Assembly: GCF_000482745.1 (NCBI RefSeq)
Contig: NZ_AXWQ01000007.1
Coordinates: 62,001 to 126,000, forward strand
Source of the DNA: Oleidesulfovibrio alaskensis DSM 16109
GTDB taxonomy: Bacteria > Desulfobacterota > Desulfovibrionia > Desulfovibrionales > Desulfovibrionaceae
Reading direction: 5' to 3'
DNA length: 64,000 nucleotides
Within the stretch, counting starts at the first letter, position 1. Each line of letters opens with the position of its first letter. The notes under the pieces were generated by a model. That model searched no databases. It was not told the DNA's origin and saw only the letters and a program-made list of their open reading frames with translations. The position numbers were made by a program, and so were the translations under genes. This document shows, piece by piece, positions 31,741 to 40,244 of the stretch.

Positions 31741-33665
31741 GGACGCAGGCCGTCGTATTCAGCAAGGACAGGGCGCTGCAGTTGCGCGCCACCCTCGAAT
31801 CGCTGCTGCTGCGGTGCACTGATGCCGCGGAGGAACTGCGTGTGCGAGTGCTGTACAAGGCTTGCGGCGAGATGCACAGGCGGCAGTACGACAGTCTCAA
31901 AGAGAGCTTTCCGCAGGTGGAATTTGTGGCCGAGACGGATTTCCGCATCCAGCTGCTGCGTCTGCTGGCGGACACGCCGTACGTGCTGTTTCTGGTGGAT
32001 GACAATATTTTTTACCGCGATTTTTCACTGGGCGGCGTGCTGGAATGTCTGGAAGCCGCCCCCGGGGCTGTGGGGTTTTCATTGCGGCTGGGGCGCAACA
32101 CCACCTACTGCCACACGCAGGATGCACCTCAGCGCGTTCCCGGCTGTACGGTACTGCGTGACAACGTGCTCTGCTGCCGGTGGCGCGGGGCGGACCATGA
32201 CTTCGGGTATCCGCTCGAAGTTTCCAGCTCGGTGTACCGTACAGCGCACATGCTGGCTTTGCTGCATGATATGCCGTTCACCAACCCCAACCTGCTGGAA
32301 GCGGGGCTCTCGCGCCGGACGGGTGCGGTGGAAGATTCGTTTCCGCAGCTGCTGTTTTTCGACCGGTCAGTGACTTTCTGCAACCCGTTGAACAGGGTGC
32401 AGGATACCTTTGCAAACCGGGTTGCGGACGAGCCGGTGGACGCGCAGGCGCTGGCGCAGCTGTACGCGCGCGGACAGATGCTGGATGTGGCGGCATACGG
32501 TGACGCCCTGCCTGACGCGGCACATTACGAAATGCCTTTGCGGCTGCGGTCTGTGCCCGCAGAGCCGGAGCATCTGTCAGTTACGGACAGGCCGTTTATT
32601 TCCGCGGTCATCCCTGTGTACAACGGGGCGTCGTTTTTGCCCGATGCCGTGCGCAGCCTTCACCGGCAGCGCTACGAACCCATGGAAGTCATCATAGTCA
32701 ACGACGGCAGCACAGACGATTCTTCTGCCGTCGGCGCGGCGCTGGCAGCGCAGTATCCCGCCCTGCGCATACGGGTGGCGGACAAGGAAAACGGCGGGCT
32801 GGCATCGGCCCGCAATGCCGGTATAGGTCAGGCCGGAGGCGGCTGGATACTGCCGCTGGACTGCGATGATTGTTTTGCGCCGGAATTTGTGGGCCGGGCG
32901 GCTGAAATAATATCGCAGCGGCCCGGGGTGAATCTGGTATTCGCCAATATGCAGGAATTCGGAGCCCGTCAGGGGCGCTGGAATCCTGAACCGTACTCTC
33001 TGCAGGAACTCATGCGGCGCAATACCTTTCCGTACGCTTCGCTGTACCGGAAAGAGCTGTGGGAACAGAGCGGCGGGTATGACCCTTCCATGCCGTGGGG
33101 GGCCGAAGACTGGCTTTTCTGGCTTTCCTGCGCACCGTTCGGGTTGTGCCCGCACAGAATAGAAGAGCCGCTTTTTCTGTACCGTACCCATCCGCACGGT
33201 TCCATGTACACCCGCATGATGGAACGGTGGGATGTGGTGCGCGCCTGTCTGCGCACGCTGCTGCCCGCCCTGTATCCTGCCGCGGCACTGCTGCAGGACC
33301 ATACCCTTGTGGCCGGTATGGATGCGGATACGGCCGGTGTCATAGCGGACATACGCACACGGCATCCCCGTGCGGCCATGCCCGCCTTCTGGCAGGGGCT
33401 GGTGCACGAGGCCTCGGGCCGTACGGCGGAAGCCGTTGCAGGGTACATGCATGCCGCCGCGCATGCCCCGTATGCGCAGTGGCAGCCGCATCTGCGTCTT
33501 TTTATGTGCAATCTGCGGCTGGGCCGGAAAAAAGCGGCGCACGGCGCCGCGGTGCAGGCCGTTCTGCGCCGTCCCGAACTGGCTCCGCTGTTCAGCGGAT
33601 ATCGCGAACTGGACCTGCAGGCGCTGCTGCCGCGGAACATGTGTCCCGAAACTCCGCCCCGCTGA
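31737..33665 (+). CDS. Two-domain glycosyltransferase (GT2 C-terminal module)
   Basis: A 642-residue protein. Residues 1-270 resemble a GT-A transferase (VVFSKDRALQLRATLESLL at residue 6, a DXD-like FLVDDNIFYRD near 85). Residues about 282-500 are a clear family 2 transferase (FISAVIPVYNGASFLPDAV, VIIVNDGSTDDSS, LASARNAGIGQA, LPLDCDDCFAPEF, WGAEDWLFWLS). The last 100 residues are helical and may be TPR-like. The start is GTG with AAGGAG seven bases upstream, overlapping the preceding stop as GTGA. It probably adds two sugars. Confidence 0.82.
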   Translation: MRTQAVVFSKDRALQLRATLESLLLRCTDAAEELRVRVLYKACGEMHRRQYDSLKESFPQVEFVAETDFRIQLLRLLADTPYVLFLVDDNIFYRDFSLGGVLECLEAAPGAVGFSLRLGRNTTYCHTQDAPQRVPGCTVLRDNVLCCRWRGADHDFGYPLEVSSSVYRTAHMLALLHDMPFTNPNLLEAGLSRRTGAVEDSFPQLLFFDRSVTFCNPLNRVQDTFANRVADEPVDAQALAQLYARGQMLDVAAYGDALPDAAHYEMPLRLRSVPAEPEHLSVTDRPFISAVIPVYNGASFLPDAVRSLHRQRYEPMEVIIVNDGSTDDSSAVGAALAAQYPALRIRVADKENGGLASARNAGIGQAGGGWILPLDCDDCFAPEFVGRAAEIISQRPGVNLVFANMQEFGARQGRWNPEPYSLQELMRRNTFPYASLYRKELWEQSGGYDPSMPWGAEDWLFWLSCAPFGLCPHRIEEPLFLYRTHPHGSMYTRMMERWDVVRACLRTLLPALYPAAALLQDHTLVAGMDADTAGVIADIRTRHPRAAMPAFWQGLVHEASGRTAEAVAGYMHAAAHAPYAQWQPHLRLFMCNLRLGRKKAAHGAAVQAVLRRPELAPLFSGYRELDLQALLPRNMCPETPPR

Positions 33666-33698
33666 GGAGCCGCAGACGTCCGGACCAGAAACACAGGT

Positions 33699-36600
33699 AT
33701 GACCATGACCACTACCGCGCCGGAACGAACCGGCATTCCGCATATTTCCGTAATTATTCCGGCACGGCGTTTTACGCCGGAGCTGGCGGATTGTCTGCGC
33801 AGTCTTCAGGCGCAGCGGCTGGCTGCGGAGCATTATGAAGTTTTGCTGGCCGGCGATCTGCCCGATGAGAATCCGGCCGGACTGGCTGAAACGGCCGGAC
33901 TGCGGCTGCGTGTGCTGCGCGGTGCGGACATGGCCGGATGCGGCAGAGCCCTGACGGCGGCCGTGCAGGCAGCGGCGGGGCGCATAGTGCTTTTTCTGCC
34001 GCCGGATGCGGTGGCAGACCCTGCCTGTCTGCTGCTGCATGTGCGTGCGCATGATTCGGTTCCCGATGAGGAATTCGGTGTGTTCGGCAGGGTGGATGCC
34101 GTGTGCGGTCCGCAGGATACTGTCTGGTGTCATATGCTTGCGCGCTGGAACGCGGTGCAGCGCGGCGGGCCGTTTGAAACCGGCAGGCTGTACGGCGCGC
34201 AGGGTGTTTCCGCCGTCAACTTCAGCCTGCCGCGCAGAACCCTGCTGGCGGCACTGCCGTTGTCCGGAGATTCTGCGGGTGCAGTTGCCGGTGTGCTGGC
34301 GGCCCATCTTGAGTCGCTGCCTGCGGGAGTGGTCTATCTGGACGGGTGCTGCATCCGCCGTCGGCAGAACGGCGGGGTGCGTGATTTTGTGCAGGGAGCC
34401 GCCGGAGATGATGTCAGGCCTTTTCTGCGGCAGGAGCACTTCAGCGCCGCGGACAGGGCGTACTGGGCCAAGCCCCCTGCGCGGCTGCTGCGTGCCGTGG
34501 AAGAGATGACTGCCGTGCTGGAAGGACTGGAGCGGCAGATATGCCCGTTGCCTTCTTTTGCGCACATGCTGTCGCAGCAGGCGGTTTCCTGTCATGCAGA
34601 AGGGCTGGCCGCCCTGCGCACGCGCGATGTGCTGGCACTGCTTGAAAACGCCCGTACCGGACTGGATGCGTTTGTCCTGAATGTCGGCGGTGCGTGCGGG
34701 ACCGGCCGGAATGTGTCTGCCGACTGGTTTTCCGCCATGTACCTGTTACGGCGGCTGCATGAGGTCATGCACCTTTCCGCCTGCGGTGCGCTGGCAGAAT
34801 CCGGAGACTCTGCCGCCGCCCCTGCCATGCAGACCGCACAGCAGGGCAGAATTCTGCTGGCCTGCAATTATTTCTGGCCCATGGTGGGCGGCACCGAAGT
34901 GGTGGTGGAAGAGCTGGGTGAGCAGTTTGTGGCGGCCGGTTATGCTGTGGATGTGGCCTGCCGGCACATGGATACCCGTCCCGCGCTGACGCACAAGGGC
35001 ATGCGCATTATTCCTCTGCACTGCTGGAAGGGGTTTCGCGATGACATGGGGCCTGATGCCCCGGCGTACCGCACGCTGGTGATGCAGGGGGGCTACGATG
35101 CCGTCATAGCGCTGGCCCATCCTGACAGCTGGGTCTGCTGTCTGCTGCGCGGCTTACCGAGCAAAGGCCGTCCGCGCATTATCATGATGCCCAGCATGAA
35201 CGCCGATAACCTGCGTACATGGCGGCAGCAGAACGAAATGGACAGCATCCATGACGTGCTGCGTGCGGCAGACAGGCATGTGAGCGTGTCGGAACGGGGA
35301 GTGGATGCGGAGGTGCTGGACGGTCTGGGGCTGACGCACACGTTTATTCCCCATGCCGTGGACACGCGGCGGGCCGATATAAACATGCGGCAGCGTCTGG
35401 GTCTGGATGAGGACGTGCCGCTGGCGGTCTGTGTAGGAAACTTCTGGCCGGTGAAAAATCAGCTGGAGCTGCTGCGCACCATGACGGCGGCGCAGGGACG
35501 CTGGCAGCTTGTGCTGGCCGGAGGGCCCGCGCCGTGGCCTTCGTTGCGTGAGTATTTCATGCAATGCTGCGCGGCTGCGGAGCGCGATCCCAGAGTCCGC
35601 ATGACGGGGACGCTGCCCAGAGAGGAGGCGGCCGCTCTGATTTACGAGGCGGATGTTCTGCTGCTTCCCTCGCTGGGAGAAAGTGCAGGCCCGCTGGTGG
35701 TGCTGCAGGCCATGGCCATGGGGACACCCTGGATAGCCACACCGCAGTGCAATTCCGTACAGGACGAGGCGGGCGGGCTCATTGTTCCGCTGGATTCTTT
35801 TCCCGCCGCCATGCAGGCCCTGCTCCGCGGGCCGCACAAAGCCCGTCTGCTGGCGGCGCTGGGGCGCGAACACTGGCAGCGCTGCTTTACGTGGGCGCGT
35901 TCGTTTCCGGTATTTATGGATCTGGTGCAGGGGCGCGAACCGGCCGCAGACCTGTCCATGCCTGCCGGGTTGCGCAGCCGCTGGCAAGAGGTGGCTCAGC
36001 AGATTGTGCCGCTGCAGACCTGCGACGGCAGTCCCGGCCTGCATGACTGCGGGCAGACTGCTGACATCTGTTCATGTGCTGTCGGCGGCGGTGCACGGGA
36101 CTTTCTGTTCAGCGTGGTGACGGCCGCGTATAACTGTGAACCGTGGCTGGATGCCTGTATTGCTTCGCTTGCTTCCCAGTCACTGGGGTTTGAAGAGCAC
36201 ATCCAGCTGGTGCTGGTGGATGACGGTTCGCAGGACGGCACGGCAGCTGTTGCCGGACGCTGGGCCGCGCGGTATCCGGATAATATTCTGGTGCTGCGTA
36301 CGGAAAACGGCGGTGTGGCTGCCGCACGCAACACGGGGCTGCCCCATGCGCGGGGCCGGTGGGTGACTTTTATAGACGCCGACGACTGCGTGAGCGAAAA
36401 CTATTTCACCGCCGTGCGGGAAGCGCTGAAAAACAATGAGGACGGTCTGGCGGCGGTGTCCTGCCGTCCGGTGTATCTGTTTGACGACAACACCCTGCAC
36501 GACACCCACCCGCTGCGGTATAAATATGCCCGGTCTGCGGCCGTCGTGAACCTGCAGAAACAGCCGGAATACATTCAGCTGGCGGTCAATGCGGTGTTTC

Positions 36601-38615
36601 TGGACAGGCAGCGTCTGGCGCAGTCGGGTGTGCTTTTTGACAGCCGGGTCAGGCCTTCCTTTGAAGATGCCCATTTTCTTAACAGATACTTTCTGCATAC
36701 CGGCATGAGCACGGTGTGTTTTCTGCGTGACGCCGTGTATTTTTACCGCAAGCGGGGCACACAGGACAGTCTGGTGGACAGCGGCTGGAAACGGCCGGAA
36801 AAATATCGTGACCAGATAGTGTTCGGTTATCTGGACCTGCTGCGGGCATACGCTGCAAAAACAGGGACTGTGCCGGAATTTATCCAGAATACGGTTTTTT
36901 ACGATGTGTACTGGTATTTCCGTAAAATGCTGGACAGTACGCTGGAGTATGCTTTTTCCGACGGCGAGGCCGCGCAGATGTTCGGTCTGCTGCGCACGGC
37001 GTTCCGTTTTGTGGACGTGCAGACCATGCTGCACAGCCCGCTGCCCATGATTCCCCTTTTTGAGCGGCTGGTCATGCTGCATGCACTCAAGTCGCTCGAT
37101 CTGTCTTCGTTTCCGCTGGTGGTGCAGGAAGTGGCCGCGGACCGCGGTGCATTTGCCGTGTCCTGTTACGGAGGAGCTTCGGCCGTTATCAGTGCCGTGT
37201 CTGCCGAAACGGCAGGGCAAGGAGCGGGCCGGACGCTGGAGCCTGCGTGGTCCGCGGTTATCCGCTATGCCTGCGGCGGCGAAGACATGCTGGTGGAAAA
37301 GCGCGTCTGGTTCCGGCCGGAGCATGGGCGGAAGCTGCGGTTTACGGTAAACGGCAACCCCGTGCAGGTTCTGTGCGGCGGGCAGTTGTCCGATGAGGTC
37401 TCTGCAGCGTCGGTGGCCGCCGCCCGGTATCTGCCGCTGTCTGCCATGCCGGAACCGTTGCGTGCCCGTTACGACCGCGCCTGTGCCGGTGCGCAGGAAT
37501 ATGCAGGCTGCTGGCTGCTGATGGACCGCGTGCACAAGGCGGATGATAACGCCGAACATTTTTATTTCTGGCTGCGCGAACACGCCCCCCATATTCCCGT
37601 CTACTTTGTGCTGTCGCGCCGCTGTGCGGACTGGACGCGTCTGGCGCACGCCGGAGTGCGCCTGCTTGCATACGGCAGCGAGGCGCATTTCAGTGCGCTG
37701 GCGGGTGCTGCATGGCTTGTCAGTTCTCAGGTGGACCCGCCGGTGGTGGACCCGCTGGAAGTGCGCGAAAATTTCGGCGTACCTGCATACAAAGTGGCTT
37801 TTCTGCAGCACGGTATCATTACGCAGGACCTGTCCCGCTGGCTTAATAAAAAGCAGCTTGATCTTTTTGTGACATCATGCCGCAGGGAATATGATTCCAT
37901 AGTGGAGGGTGATTACAAATTCACCCCCCGTGAAGTGGTGCTTACCGGTCTGCCCCGCCATGACACCCTGCTGCATCGTGCCCGTCAGCGCAGGCCGGGC
38001 AGGGTAGTGCTGTTCTGTCCCACATGGCGTATGCATCTGCGGCAGACCGCCGACCTGACAAGCCCCCTGACGCCGGAGGAAGGCCGGATTTTTACAGCAA
38101 GCTGCTACTTCAGGGCGTGGAATGCCGTGACCGGCAGCAGGCGGTTGGAACGGCTGGCTGCGGAGCATCGCTACCGCTTCATTTTTCTGCCCCATCCCGA
38201 AGTGTCGCGGTATCTGCCGCTGTTTGAAAAAACGGAAGCGTTTACGTTCATGAGTTATGCCGACCTTGCTTCCGTGCAGGATATTCTGCTGAGCAGCCGC
38301 ATGCTGGTGACGGATTATTCCTCGCTGGCGGCGGAGGCGGCTTTTCTGGGCAGAAGCCTGCTGTATTATCATTTTCCGGAAAAGCGTTCGATATTCAGCG
38401 GGCATGTGTACACAAAAGGATACTTTGACTACGCGCGTGACGGCTTCGGCCCGCAGGCGGACAGCTTTGAAATGCTGGCGCACGAGCTGGAGACGGCCAT
38501 ACACCGGGGGTGTGTCAGGACCGCAGAATACGAGAAGCGTGCCGGTGAGTTTTTTACCCTGAGGGACGGCGGCAGCTGCCGCAGGGTGTTTGACGCCATA
38601 ACCGCCCGTTCGTGA
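33699..38615 (+). CDS. Four-module transferase: GT2, GT4, GT2 and glycerophosphotransferase
   Basis: A 1638-residue protein. Module 1 (about 14-300) is GT2-like (HISVIIPARRFTPELADCLR) with a degraded acidic motif. Module 2 (about 384-760) is GT4 (ILLACNYFWPMVGGTEVVVE, VCVGNFWPVKNQLELL, LLLPSLGESAGPLVVLQAMA). Module 3 (about 802-1130) is a canonical GT2 (FSVVTAAYNCEPWLDACIAS, LVLVDDGSQDGTA, TFIDADDCVSENYF). Module 4 (about 1270-1630) is a CDP-glycerol glycerophosphotransferase of the TagB/TagF type (VAFLQHGIITQDLSRW, RVVLFCPTWRMHL, FLPHPEVSRYL, LVTDYSSLAAEAAFLGR). No transmembrane span is evident. It ends the rightward operon. It would build several linkages and cap or extend with phosphoglycerol or a related polyol phosphate. 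Confidence 0.88.
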   Translation: MTMTTTAPERTGIPHISVIIPARRFTPELADCLRSLQAQRLAAEHYEVLLAGDLPDENPAGLAETAGLRLRVLRGADMAGCGRALTAAVQAAAGRIVLFLPPDAVADPACLLLHVRAHDSVPDEEFGVFGRVDAVCGPQDTVWCHMLARWNAVQRGGPFETGRLYGAQGVSAVNFSLPRRTLLAALPLSGDSAGAVAGVLAAHLESLPAGVVYLDGCCIRRRQNGGVRDFVQGAAGDDVRPFLRQEHFSAADRAYWAKPPARLLRAVEEMTAVLEGLERQICPLPSFAHMLSQQAVSCHAEGLAALRTRDVLALLENARTGLDAFVLNVGGACGTGRNVSADWFSAMYLLRRLHEVMHLSACGALAESGDSAAAPAMQTAQQGRILLACNYFWPMVGGTEVVVEELGEQFVAAGYAVDVACRHMDTRPALTHKGMRIIPLHCWKGFRDDMGPDAPAYRTLVMQGGYDAVIALAHPDSWVCCLLRGLPSKGRPRIIMMPSMNADNLRTWRQQNEMDSIHDVLRAADRHVSVSERGVDAEVLDGLGLTHTFIPHAVDTRRADINMRQRLGLDEDVPLAVCVGNFWPVKNQLELLRTMTAAQGRWQLVLAGGPAPWPSLREYFMQCCAAAERDPRVRMTGTLPREEAAALIYEADVLLLPSLGESAGPLVVLQAMAMGTPWIATPQCNSVQDEAGGLIVPLDSFPAAMQALLRGPHKARLLAALGREHWQRCFTWARSFPVFMDLVQGREPAADLSMPAGLRSRWQEVAQQIVPLQTCDGSPGLHDCGQTADICSCAVGGGARDFLFSVVTAAYNCEPWLDACIASLASQSLGFEEHIQLVLVDDGSQDGTAAVAGRWAARYPDNILVLRTENGGVAAARNTGLPHARGRWVTFIDADDCVSENYFTAVREALKNNEDGLAAVSCRPVYLFDDNTLHDTHPLRYKYARSAAVVNLQKQPEYIQLAVNAVFLDRQRLAQSGVLFDSRVRPSFEDAHFLNRYFLHTGMSTVCFLRDAVYFYRKRGTQDSLVDSGWKRPEKYRDQIVFGYLDLLRAYAAKTGTVPEFIQNTVFYDVYWYFRKMLDSTLEYAFSDGEAAQMFGLLRTAFRFVDVQTMLHSPLPMIPLFERLVMLHALKSLDLSSFPLVVQEVAADRGAFAVSCYGGASAVISAVSAETAGQGAGRTLEPAWSAVIRYACGGEDMLVEKRVWFRPEHGRKLRFTVNGNPVQVLCGGQLSDEVSAASVAAARYLPLSAMPEPLRARYDRACAGAQEYAGCWLLMDRVHKADDNAEHFYFWLREHAPHIPVYFVLSRRCADWTRLAHAGVRLLAYGSEAHFSALAGAAWLVSSQVDPPVVDPLEVRENFGVPAYKVAFLQHGIITQDLSRWLNKKQLDLFVTSCRREYDSIVEGDYKFTPREVVLTGLPRHDTLLHRARQRRPGRVVLFCPTWRMHLRQTADLTSPLTPEEGRIFTASCYFRAWNAVTGSRRLERLAAEHRYRFIFLPHPEVSRYLPLFEKTEAFTFMSYADLASVQDILLSSRMLVTDYSSLAAEAAFLGRSLLYYHFPEKRSIFSGHVYTKGYFDYARDGFGPQADSFEMLAHELETAIHRGCVRTAEYEKRAGEFFTLRDGGSCRRVFDAITARS

Positions 38616-38651
38616 TTGCAGGCGCGGTGCAGACGCGGTGCTGGCCTTTGC

Positions 38652-38690
38652 GGCGGCATGATGCATCATGCCGCCTGATGTTTCAGGCGG
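38652..38690. repeat. 24-bp perfect palindrome overlapping a second hairpin
   Basis: GGCGGCATGATG (38652-38663) is followed directly by its reverse complement CATCATGCCGCC (38664-38675). The last five bases also form the left arm of CCGCCTGA / TCAGGCGG (38671-38678 and 38683-38690), so the two structures exclude each other. It lies 36 bases after the 1638-residue gene and probably ends or protects that transcript; there is no T-run. Confidence 0.6.
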
Positions 38691-38694
38691 ATGT

Positions 38695-38728
38695 AAAAAA
38701 GCGGGCAGGATGCGGTGCATCCTGCCCG
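38695..38728 (-). terminator. Rho-independent terminator of gmd
   Basis: CGGGCAGGATGC (38702-38713) and GCATCCTGCCCG (38717-38728) form a 12-bp stem with a 3-base loop, followed leftward by CTTTTTT. It lies 84 bases past the gmd stop. Confidence 0.88.
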
Positions 38729-38811
38729 TCGTTGCATGCGGCCGTGCCGGAAAAACAGAAAAAAGTTGCGGATGTGTCTGCAGCGTGCGCCGGGCGTACG
38801 TTGCGGTGCGT

Positions 38812-39960
38812 CTAGTCGTTGTATTCAAAAACGGTGAAGCCGCTGTCCAGACAAACGCGGTCGCGCGCGGCGATGTTCACATCTGTCTGCACCATTTCAC
38901 GGACCATCTCTTCAAAGCTGATGCGCGGCGTCCAGCCGAGTGTTTCCTTGGCCCGCGAGGGGTCGCCCAGCAGTGTTTCCACTTCCGTCGGGCGGAAATA
39001 ACGCCGGTCTACTTCAACTATGACATCACCGGGCGACGGCATGCGTGCCGTGCCGCTTTTACCGTTCAGGCATGCGGCAAGCCGGGTTTCGTCCACGGCC
39101 CGTACCACACCTTTTTCTTCGGCGCCGCTGCCCTGCCAGTCCAGAAAAATACCGACTTCAGCTGCCGAAATATTGACAAAATCACGAACGGAATGCTGTC
39201 TGCCCGTGGCGATGACAAAGTCCTCGGGGTGTTCCTGCTGCAGCATGAGCCACTGCATTTCCACATAGTCGCGGGCATGGCCCCAGTCGCGTTTGGCGTT
39301 CATGTTGCCCAGATAGACCTTTTGCTGCAGTCCCAGCGCTATGCGGGCCAGAGCACGGGTTATCTTGCGGGTGACAAATGTTTCGCCGCGTACGGGCGAT
39401 TCATGGTTGAACAGAATGCCGTTGCATCCGTAAATGCCGTATGCTTCACGGTAGTTAACGGTAATCCAGTATGCGTACAGCTTGGCGCAGGCGTAGGGAG
39501 AACGGGGGTAGAACGGCGTTGTTTCCTTTTGCGGAATTTCCTGAACCTGCCCGAATAGTTCTGAAGTGGAAGCCTGATAGAAACGGGTATGCTTTTCCAG
39601 TCCCAGTATGCGGATGGCTTCGAGAATGCGCAGAGTACCCAGCGCATCGGTGTTGGCCGTGTATTCCGGAGAGTCGAATGAGACCTTTACATGGCTCTGT
39701 GCGGCCAGATTGTATATTTCATGCGGCCGCACTTCCTGAATGATCCGTATCAGGTTTGTGGAATCGGTCAGGTCGCCGTAGTGCAGAATGAACTTCCGCC
39801 CGTCCACATGCGGGTCCTGATACAGGTGGTCGATGCGGTCGGTGTTGAACGAGGAAGCGCGGCGCTTGATACCGTGCACCTCGTAGCCTTTGTTCAGCAG
39901 AAATTCGGCAAGATAGGCACCGTCCTGTCCGGTGATGCCTGTGATGAGTGCTTTTTTCAT
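38812..39960 (-). CDS. gmd: GDP-mannose 4,6-dehydratase
   Basis: A 382-residue extended SDR that makes GDP-4-keto-6-deoxy-mannose, the substrate of Fcl at 23.7 kb. The NAD motif KALITGITGQDGAYLAEFLL starts at residue 3, followed by IKRRASSFNTDRIDHLY (GDP-mannose binding), the catalytic Thr/Glu region ASTSELFGQVQEIPQ near 130 and SPYACAKLYAYWIT near 154 (YxxxK). MNAKRDWGHARDYVEMQW is also a signature. Length is typical. It has its own promoter-like element and terminator, facing the glycan operon. Confidence 0.97.
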   Translation of the reverse strand: MKKALITGITGQDGAYLAEFLLNKGYEVHGIKRRASSFNTDRIDHLYQDPHVDGRKFILHYGDLTDSTNLIRIIQEVRPHEIYNLAAQSHVKVSFDSPEYTANTDALGTLRILEAIRILGLEKHTRFYQASTSELFGQVQEIPQKETTPFYPRSPYACAKLYAYWITVNYREAYGIYGCNGILFNHESPVRGETFVTRKITRALARIALGLQQKVYLGNMNAKRDWGHARDYVEMQWLMLQQEHPEDFVIATGRQHSVRDFVNISAAEVGIFLDWQGSGAEEKGVVRAVDETRLAACLNGKSGTARMPSPGDVIVEVDRRYFRPTEVETLLGDPSRAKETLGWTPRISFEEMVREMVQTDVNIAARDRVCLDSGFTVFEYND

Positions 39961-40010
39961 GACGTTCCGGAAAGTTTGTGTTGCTTTTTATGCGGTATTG
40001 TCAGGTTCTG

Positions 40011-40039
40011 GACATACAACGTAGTTGCCACCGTGACAA
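40011..40039 (-). promoter_or_regulatory. Possible promoter of gmd
   Basis: The minus strand has TTGTCA (40039-40034), a 17-base spacer and TATGTC (40016-40011), with initiation near 40004, about 45 bases before the gmd start. The -10 is weak. Confidence 0.35.
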
Positions 40040-40136
40040 TAGCATAAAGAATGCCGCAGCGGGATATATGCCGGTACTGCGGCATGATGCATACCCGCGC
40101 AATACGGGCGGCTCCGTCAGGGATGCCGTGCGCCGG

Positions 40137-40167
40137 AAAAATGCCGCACCGGTGTCCGGAGCGGCAT
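40137..40167 (-). terminator. Rho-independent terminator of the chemoreceptor gene
   Basis: ATGCCGC (40141-40147) pairs with GCGGCAT (40161-40167), and CCGG pairs with CCGG inside across one A-A mismatch, loop TGT. Leftward it runs into TTTT (40140-40137). It lies 78 bases past the stop at 40245. Confidence 0.75.
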
Positions 40168-40244
40168 CTGCGGGCGTATGCGGCGGTAAGGCTGTTCAGG
40201 CGGCATGCGGCTGTGCGGGAGTGCCGGGGGGCAGGCGCGGGGCG

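Noticed and set aside
40052..40086. Hairpin ATGCCGCAG/CTGCGGCAT as a riboswitch or sRNA upstream of gmd
   Set aside because: Long 17-base loop, no conserved aptamer features; more likely a secondary hairpin beyond the chemoreceptor terminator.
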